Positions 43,477 to 48,065 of a stretch of DNA of 48,065 nt are shown one piece after another (positions within the stretch are counted from its first letter, which is position 1; each line of letters starts with the position of its first letter). This stretch comes from Cyclobacteriaceae bacterium (GTDB taxonomy: Bacteria; Bacteroidota; Bacteroidia; Cytophagales; Cyclobacteriaceae), in contig JANQOR010000019.1 in the NCBI GenBank assembly GCA_028285685.1, positions 1 to 48,065 of the forward strand. The letters run 5' to 3'. The notes under the pieces were generated by a model. The model was not told the origin of the DNA, made no database searches, and saw nothing but the letters and a program-made list of their open reading frames with translations. Made by a program: the position numbers and the translations under genes.

Positions 43477-43522
43477 ATCATATACGTAAATGTAGATAAA
43501 ATCATATACATATATGTAGATA
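43477..43522. promoter_or_regulatory. Tandem palindromic operator, probable PadR autoregulatory site
   Basis: Two 22-base direct repeats (43477-43498 and 43501-43522) lie exactly 24 bases apart and differ at two positions. Each contains a 12-base (near-)palindrome: TACGTAAATGTA at 43483-43494 and the perfect TACATATATGTA at 43507-43518. The TACAT/ATGTA halves fit PadR-type operators. The array sits directly upstream of the padR start at 43467. Confidence 0.75.
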
Positions 43523-43611
43523 TTATAGAGGTATGTATTTTAAATCATTTAGATCTTACTTTTCTACTGTAAGTCAGTAAACATTCGATGCGTTAAATTG
43601 TTGTTAGAACT

Positions 43612-44910
43612 GTGACCGACGTCTGTATTTTTTGGTTTCGCCGTGATCTTCGACTTGAAGACAATCACTCATTGTTCGAAGCGCTTAAGGGTGAGTTTCC
43701 TGTTCAACCCGTCTTCATTTTCGATACCAATATCCTTGATAAGTTAGAGGATCCCGCAGATGCGAGAGTCACTTTCATCTACCACGAAATCGAACAACTG
43801 CAGAGAAAGCTGGCAGAAAAAGGAACATCGCTAGATGTCAGAATTGGGCAGCCCTTAAGTATTTGGAAAAAGTTGATCGATGACTACCGGGTGAAGCTAG
43901 TGTATGCAAACAGAGATTATGAACCATATGCTAGAAGTCGTGATAAGGAAGTCTATGATCTTCTCAAATCAAATGGCATTTCCTTTAAATCGAAAAAGGA
44001 TCATGTAATCTTTGAAAAGGAGGAGGTGGTTAAAGAAAATGGAACACCGTATACTGTCTACACGCCTTACAGCAAAAAATGGAAGGCACTGCTTACAGAA
44101 TCCCATCTGCGTTCTTTTTCCTCAGGTGAAGTCCAAAATTGGAATCAAACTTCACCTCGTCCACTTCCATTACCAGGGGATATAGGCTTTACAATTTCCA
44201 CAATCTCATTTCCAAAAAAAGAGGTAAACATCGATTTGATTAACAACTATCATGAGAAGAGGGACTATCCAGCTCTGCAAGGAACCTCGAGGCTTAGCGT
44301 TCATCTTCGGTTCGGAACAATTAGTATCCGACAATTGGTTCAGCTCGGAAAGGGGAGCAATGAGAAATATTTAAATGAGTTGATCTGGCGTGATTTTTAC
44401 CAGGCTATTCTTTGGCACTTTCCAAGAGTTGTGGACGAAAACTTCCAGCGGAAGTATGATGGTATTGAATGGCGGAACAATGAGGAAGAGTTCAAAAAAT
44501 GGTGCGATGGAAAAACTGGTTACCCTATCGTAGATGCAGGAATGCGCGAGTTAAATACAACAGGTTTCATGCACAATCGAGTGCGCATGATAGTAGCAAG
44601 CTTTTTGACAAAACACTTACTCATCGATTGGCGATGGGGAGAAGCATACTTTGCTGAAAAACTGCTTGATTTCGAATTAGCCTCCAACAACGGCGGATGG
44701 CAATGGGCCGCCGGAACCGGGGTGGATGCAGCTCCTTACTTCAGGATATTTAATCCCTACACGCAGACTGAAAAGTTTGATCCCAAGCAACAATACATTC
44801 ATAGGTGGATTCCTGAATTAAATACCCCGGACTATCCGACACCTATCGTAGATCATAAGTTGGCCAGACAACGAGCACTTGACGTTTATAAGACAGGAAT
44901 CGACCGATAG
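43612..44910 (+). CDS. phrB: Deoxyribodipyrimidine photolyase (cryptochrome/photolyase family)
   Basis: The 432-residue flavoprotein uses light to split cyclobutane pyrimidine dimers. An N-terminal antenna domain (about 1-130; IFWFRRDLRLEDNHSL) is followed by the FAD domain with TSRLSVHLRFGTIS, NELIWRDFYQAIL, GYPIVDAGMREL, TGFMHNRVRMIVASFLTKHLLIDW, and NNGGWQWAAGTGVDAAPYFR. Length fits class I CPD photolyases (430-480). The start is GTG at 43612, because the only nearby upstream ATG (43588-43590) is followed by an in-frame stop after one codon. It shares its upstream region with the divergent padR operator. Confidence 0.95.
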   Translation: MTDVCIFWFRRDLRLEDNHSLFEALKGEFPVQPVFIFDTNILDKLEDPADARVTFIYHEIEQLQRKLAEKGTSLDVRIGQPLSIWKKLIDDYRVKLVYANRDYEPYARSRDKEVYDLLKSNGISFKSKKDHVIFEKEEVVKENGTPYTVYTPYSKKWKALLTESHLRSFSSGEVQNWNQTSPRPLPLPGDIGFTISTISFPKKEVNIDLINNYHEKRDYPALQGTSRLSVHLRFGTISIRQLVQLGKGSNEKYLNELIWRDFYQAILWHFPRVVDENFQRKYDGIEWRNNEEEFKKWCDGKTGYPIVDAGMRELNTTGFMHNRVRMIVASFLTKHLLIDWRWGEAYFAEKLLDFELASNNGGWQWAAGTGVDAAPYFRIFNPYTQTEKFDPKQQYIHRWIPELNTPDYPTPIVDHKLARQRALDVYKTGIDR

Positions 44911-44961
44911 CTGTCAATTGTTGTTCGGATATTACCTAGCTTAGTAGTCAAAGCTCATTCC

Positions 44962-46320
44962 ATGATTCAGAAGTTCTCGTCCATTCTAATTTTTATTCTT
45001 CTCTCGTTTACAATCTTGGCTCAGACACCAGAGCAATCTTATTTTGAATGGACGGACTTGCCTTTTTCCAAGGAGGAACTTGCACAAAGAAGGGCCAATC
45101 TTGTCGCATCCTTGCAGGAAAATGATCAATCGGGCTTGGTAATCATACCTTCAGGAGATGGCATCTCTCATGGTGAAACGTTTCGACAGTTGGACGACTT
45201 CTACTATTTCACAGGGTTAGAACTTCCAAACAGTGTCCTCATCATGGATGCGGATGACGAATTTGTTGCCATCTATGCTCCTGAAAGAGATGCGCGATTT
45301 GAAAGCGAGTCCAGACCCAATGATTTTCCGGGGAGACCATTAGCGACAGATAAACAAATCTCAGAAATAGCTGGAATCGACATTATGAATATTGAAGAGT
45401 TACGAACGCTACTAAAAACAGAAGCCAGAAAACGTCAAACAATTCTTCTAAATACTGGAAGCGTCCCTCCCACTATTCCAATTTCACAAAGGTACGTTTC
45501 TAATCCGTCGGTGGCTGAGATCTTAGTACTTAACCTCGAATGGAACCATGCTGGTTTTAATTATGAAAACATGTATCCGGCTATCGCAAAAGTTCGGATG
45601 ATCAAATCACCGGCGGAAATTGAATTGATGCAAAAGTCTACCTCAATCAATGTCGAATCGATCAAAGCTGCTGCAAAGGCCATTAAGCCAGGAGTTGACG
45701 AACGATACCTCGAGGGCGTCCTTGAAGGTACTTATAAAAAGCTCGGAGCACAGCGACTGGCTTTTGGCTCAATTATCAAGTCGGGACCAAATTCACTTTG
45801 GCCTTGGCGGATTTTAGCAACACATTACGACCGGCGCAATCGTGTCATGGAAGAAGGTGACCTGGTCATTTTTGACGTTGGGTGTGAATACAATCAGTAC
45901 GTTAGTGATGTGGGCAGGACTTTCCCGGTCTCTGGAAAATTTTCCAAACGTCAAAAGGAAATTCTTGAAATGGAAGTCAGCATCGCTGATCAAATCATTG
46001 AGTACATTAAGCCAGGAATCACATTCCAGGATCTTCGTAACTTGACTGATCGTATCATTCCTCAAGATGCAAAGAAGTACATGCAAGCCAGGCTCTTTTA
46101 TGGGCATCACTTGGGTTTGTCCACAGGAGATCCGAATCTCCAAAATGCGGAATTACAACCTGGAATGATATTCACGGTCGAACCCTGGTATTACAATCAT
46201 GACGAACAGCTATCGGTTTTCACGGAAGATGTGATCCTGGTGACAGAAGATGGATGCGAAGTTTTAAGCAAAGACCTGCCTCGTCCACCTAAAGATCTTG
46301 AGAAACTAATGCGAGAGTGA
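44962..46320 (+). CDS. Secreted Xaa-Pro aminopeptidase (aminopeptidase P, M24 family)
   Basis: The 452-residue protein has a signal peptide (about residues 1-20, ..LSFTILA, then Q), so unlike E. coli PepP it is exported. The N-terminal creatinase-like domain (about 25-190) includes DDFYYFTGLELPN. The C-terminal pita-bread domain has the dinuclear metal ligands Asp305 and Asp316 in DVGCEYNQYVSDVGRT, the His in YGHHLGLSTGDP, and Glu in FTVEPWYY and FTEDVILVTEDG. It removes N-terminal residues that precede proline. The stop at 46318-46320 directly abuts the end of convergent ftsE. Confidence 0.95.
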   Translation: MIQKFSSILIFILLSFTILAQTPEQSYFEWTDLPFSKEELAQRRANLVASLQENDQSGLVIIPSGDGISHGETFRQLDDFYYFTGLELPNSVLIMDADDEFVAIYAPERDARFESESRPNDFPGRPLATDKQISEIAGIDIMNIEELRTLLKTEARKRQTILLNTGSVPPTIPISQRYVSNPSVAEILVLNLEWNHAGFNYENMYPAIAKVRMIKSPAEIELMQKSTSINVESIKAAAKAIKPGVDERYLEGVLEGTYKKLGAQRLAFGSIIKSGPNSLWPWRILATHYDRRNRVMEEGDLVIFDVGCEYNQYVSDVGRTFPVSGKFSKRQKEILEMEVSIADQIIEYIKPGITFQDLRNLTDRIIPQDAKKYMQARLFYGHHLGLSTGDPNLQNAELQPGMIFTVEPWYYNHDEQLSVFTEDVILVTEDGCEVLSKDLPRPPKDLEKLMRE

Positions 46321-47034
46321 TTAGTTGTGCCAGCCGGTTAACTCAAACTTGTCCATAACCGAATCTAGAACTTTCCCATCCTCACATTTGAGCACTCTAT
46401 GTGGGAATTTTTCCAGGAACTTATGATTATGAGTAGCCATAAGAATGGCTGTTCCGGAATTATTTATTTCTTCGAATAGTTTAAGGATTCCTTCGCTCAC
46501 GTCCGGATCAAGATTTCCAGTGGGCTCATCAGCGATCAATATCTTTGGCTCATTCAGCAAAGCACGAGCAATTACTACGCGCTGTTGCTCACCTCCTGAG
46601 AGCTGATGGGGCATTTTTGAAGAGATGGCACCAAGACCAACCCGCATCAGTACCTCAGCGATTCTACCCTTCATCTTTGCTGCATCTTTCCAACCGGTAG
46701 CCTTCATGACAAAAGTCAAATTTTCAGCAACCGATCTATCGTAGAAGAGTTCGAAATCCTGAAAGATGATCCCAATGTTTCTCCGCAAAAAAGGTATCTC
46801 TTTGTTTTTTAGATTGGAGAGGTTATACCCAACCACCTCAGCCGATCCAACCCTCAATGGTAGGTCAGCATAAAGTGTTTTCAGGAGAGATGACTTTCCG
46901 CTTCCTGTGCGACCAATCAAGTAGACAAACTCGCCTTTCTCAATTGTAAAATCTAAATCGCTTAGTACTGTTTGCTCTTCCTGAAAAATGGAGGCCTGAG
47001 ATAGGATAACAACGTAATCGTCTGAGACAGACAT
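46321..47034 (-). CDS. ftsE: FtsE-like ABC transporter ATP-binding protein
   Basis: The 237-residue ATPase carries Walker A GRTGSGKSS (41-49), Q-loop in IIFQDFELF, signature LSGGEQQR, Walker B ILIADEPTGNLD, and the switch histidine in MATHNHKF. Sequence and length match FtsE, which with the permease FtsX regulates peptidoglycan hydrolysis at division. No ftsX is in this window, so it is encoded elsewhere; the two long FtsX-like permeases here belong to the MacB type and are not obvious partners. A 75-residue protein gene lies three bases upstream on the same strand. Confidence 0.9.
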   Translation of the reverse strand: MSVSDDYVVILSQASIFQEEQTVLSDLDFTIEKGEFVYLIGRTGSGKSSLLKTLYADLPLRVGSAEVVGYNLSNLKNKEIPFLRRNIGIIFQDFELFYDRSVAENLTFVMKATGWKDAAKMKGRIAEVLMRVGLGAISSKMPHQLSGGEQQRVVIARALLNEPKILIADEPTGNLDPDVSEGILKLFEEINNSGTAILMATHNHKFLEKFPHRVLKCEDGKVLDSVMDKFELTGWHN

Positions 47035-47037
47035 CTT

Positions 47038-47265
47038 TTACAACTCTAGTTTTTGCAATTTACCATAAGGAATTGATGCGATTATTTCTTTGAGCTCCTC
47101 TTCTTTACCCTGGAGTCCAAACCGCTCCATTTTTTTAAGAGGTCTGTCTGCCCTGAAGTAGGCAACTAGCACAAAATTTTCGTCACGTATCTGTATATAG
47201 TCAGGGATGATGGTTTTCCCCTTCACCTTGATGATGTACATCTCCTTAAGTTGTATCTGTACCAT
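47038..47265 (-). CDS. Small uncharacterised protein upstream of ftsE
   Basis: The 75-residue product (MVQIQLKEMYIIKVKGKTII..) starts at the ATG at 47265; the codon before it is TTG. It looks like a small alpha/beta domain with strands PDYIQIRD and FVLVAYFRAD followed by a helix GKEEELKEIIASI. No signal or membrane segment is seen. Position and strand suggest cotranscription with ftsE (three-base gap) and with fsa (16-base gap upstream). I do not know a function. Confidence 0.7.
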   Translation of the reverse strand: MVQIQLKEMYIIKVKGKTIIPDYIQIRDENFVLVAYFRADRPLKKMERFGLQGKEEELKEIIASIPYGKLQKLEL

Positions 47266-47281
47266 CAACTACGAAGAATAA

Positions 47282-47938
47282 CTATTTGTTAGATTTATTA
47301 TAGTCGGCCAGGAATTTCTCCAAACCTATATCTGTCAACGGGTGTTTCAACAACCCGGTTATGACCTTCAGCGGACATGTAGCAACATCAGCACCCATTT
47401 CCGCACACTGGATCAAATGCATGTTATGTCTGATCGACGCGGCTAGTACTTCAGTCTCAAAACCATAGTTGTCAAAAATTCCAACTATTTGCTCTATGAG
47501 TGCCAGGCCGTCTTCACTAATGTCATCAAGTCTTCCAATGAATGGAGAAACATAGCTAGCACCAGCCTTCGCTGCCAGAATGGCTTGACCCGCATTGAAA
47601 ATCAAAGTGCAGTTCGTGCGGATGCCATCAGCCGTCAAAGCCGAGATCGCCTTTACTCCGTCTTTGATCATCGGGATTTTCACAACGATCTTATCATCAA
47701 TTTCAGCAAGCTTCTTACCCTCGGCCACCATTTTTTCAAACTCCGTAGAAATTACTTCAGCACTCACATTGTCATTGACTATGCTGCAGATGTCTTTGTA
47801 GTGCCTCATAATATTATCATCTCCAGTAATTCCTTCTTTCGCCATAAGCGACGGGTTGGTCGTCACTCCGTCTAAAACCCCCAAATCTTGCGCCTCCCTA
47901 ATTTCATCCAGATTGGCAGTATCGATAAAAAACTTCAT
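47282..47938 (-). CDS. fsa: Fructose-6-phosphate aldolase (transaldolase-like)
   Basis: The 218-residue TIM-barrel protein belongs to the small transaldolase/FSA group. The Schiff-base lysine is Lys87 in KIVVKIPM. The N-terminus [16 protein letters not shown], the GVTTNPSL motif (24-31), [17 protein letters not shown] and SPFIGRLDD are all family landmarks. The enzyme makes or splits fructose-6-phosphate with dihydroxyacetone and glyceraldehyde-3-phosphate; some close homologues are true transaldolases (tal), and sequence alone does not settle this. It is the first gene of the minus-strand fsa-75aa-ftsE unit, directly downstream of the SRP RNA and its terminator. Confidence 0.92.
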   Translation of the reverse strand: MKFFIDTANLDEIREAQDLGVLDGVTTNPSLMAKEGITGDDNIMRHYKDICSIVNDNVSAEVISTEFEKMVAEGKKLAEIDDKIVVKIPMIKDGVKAISALTADGIRTNCTLIFNAGQAILAAKAGASYVSPFIGRLDDISEDGLALIEQIVGIFDNYGFETEVLAASIRHNMHLIQCAEMGADVATCPLKVITGLLKHPLTDIGLEKFLADYNKSNK

Positions 47939-47966
47939 AGGTTGCTAATATGTATTTAACCGAAAT

Positions 47967-47980
47967 AAAAAAGGCAAACG
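47967..47980 (-). terminator. Terminator formed by the 3' arm of the SRP RNA and its T run
   Basis: On the minus strand the closing stem ends CGTTTGCC (47980-47973) and runs straight into six T residues (47972-47967). The RNA's own terminal helix therefore acts as the terminator hairpin. Confidence 0.75.
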
Positions 47981-48063
47981 AAGCATCGCACCGCTACAAC
48001 CACCTACCCTTGCTACCGTCAGGTCCTGGGGGATTCAGCAGGAGCTGGTCGTACCCGTTTGCC
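47973..48063 (-). ncRNA. ffs: Signal recognition particle RNA (small bacterial 4.5S type)
   Basis: The minus strand reads GGCAAACG at 48063-48056 and CGTTTGCC at 47980-47973, closing an RNA of about 91 bases. At its apex is CAGG-ACC-TGAC-GGT-AGCA (48028-48011), which aligns element by element with the E. coli domain IV CAGG-TCC-GGAA-GGA-AGCA that binds Ffh and FtsY. The three-base stem is kept and the tetraloop is TGAC, a URRC-type loop, instead of GGAA. The 5' end lies two bases from the window edge, so the promoter is not visible. Confidence 0.87.
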
Positions 48064-48065
48064 GA

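Overview
The window looks like an ordinary chromosomal stretch of a Bacteroidota bacterium, most likely a marine Cytophagales-type organism. I infer this from several marks together: a type IX secretion (T9SS) C-terminal sorting domain, an S46 dipeptidyl-peptidase, an 800-aa FtsX/MacB-type permease and a second one with a 'permease prefix' paired with a PadR regulator, a DUF6728-like small membrane protein, start codons mostly without Shine-Dalgarno sequences, and TAnnTTTG-type -7 promoter elements. No tRNA, rRNA, CRISPR array, insertion sequence or prophage was seen.

Layout. 1-1719: 3' part of an outer-membrane barrel gene, facing a two-gene minus-strand unit (DUF6728-like protein, then a PF13557-type beta-barrel). 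2017-6606: plus-strand penicillin-acylase-family hydrolase, SPFH/prohibitin protein and citrate synthase, ending in a strong terminator. 6805-21159: one giant 4784-residue secreted protein with a signal peptide, phage-tail-fibre-like and YadA-head-like repeats, an S74 (endosialidase-type) self-cleaving chaperone and a T9SS sorting domain. 21199-24132: small genes (SnoaL/DUF4440-like lipoprotein, cytidine deaminase, DinB-like lipoprotein, two uncharacterised proteins). 24172-28697: a cyanophycin module (isoaspartyl peptidase, cyanophycinase, cyanophycin synthetase). 28876-33204: alpha/beta-hydrolase lipoprotein and a tricorn-type protease. 33205-34181: a frameshifted pyridoxamine-phosphate-oxidase-like gene and a 52-residue small ORF. 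34263-43467: FtsX-like permease, MFS transporter, S46 peptidase with a DPP11-type specificity arginine, an orphan ORF, and a PadR-permease operon under a tandem palindromic operator. 43612-46320: photolyase and secreted aminopeptidase P. 46321-47938: ftsE, a small conserved protein and fructose-6-phosphate aldolase. 47973-48063: SRP RNA on the minus strand with its own terminator.

Functional reading. The region is rich in peptidases and amidohydrolases, both exported (S46, tricorn, aminopeptidase P, penicillin acylase family) and cytoplasmic (cyanophycinase, isoaspartyl peptidase). This fits an organism that lives on peptides and can store nitrogen as arginyl-aspartate polymer. The most unusual locus is the giant protein. 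Its sorting signal lies on the far side of a predicted self-cleavage site, so the passenger and the export signal should end up on different polypeptides. Other items worth a second look are the one-base frameshift at 33333, the PadR tandem operator at 43477-43522, the canonical promoter with an overlapping inverted repeat at 1732-1777, and the unannotated 52-residue ORF with its upstream hairpin.
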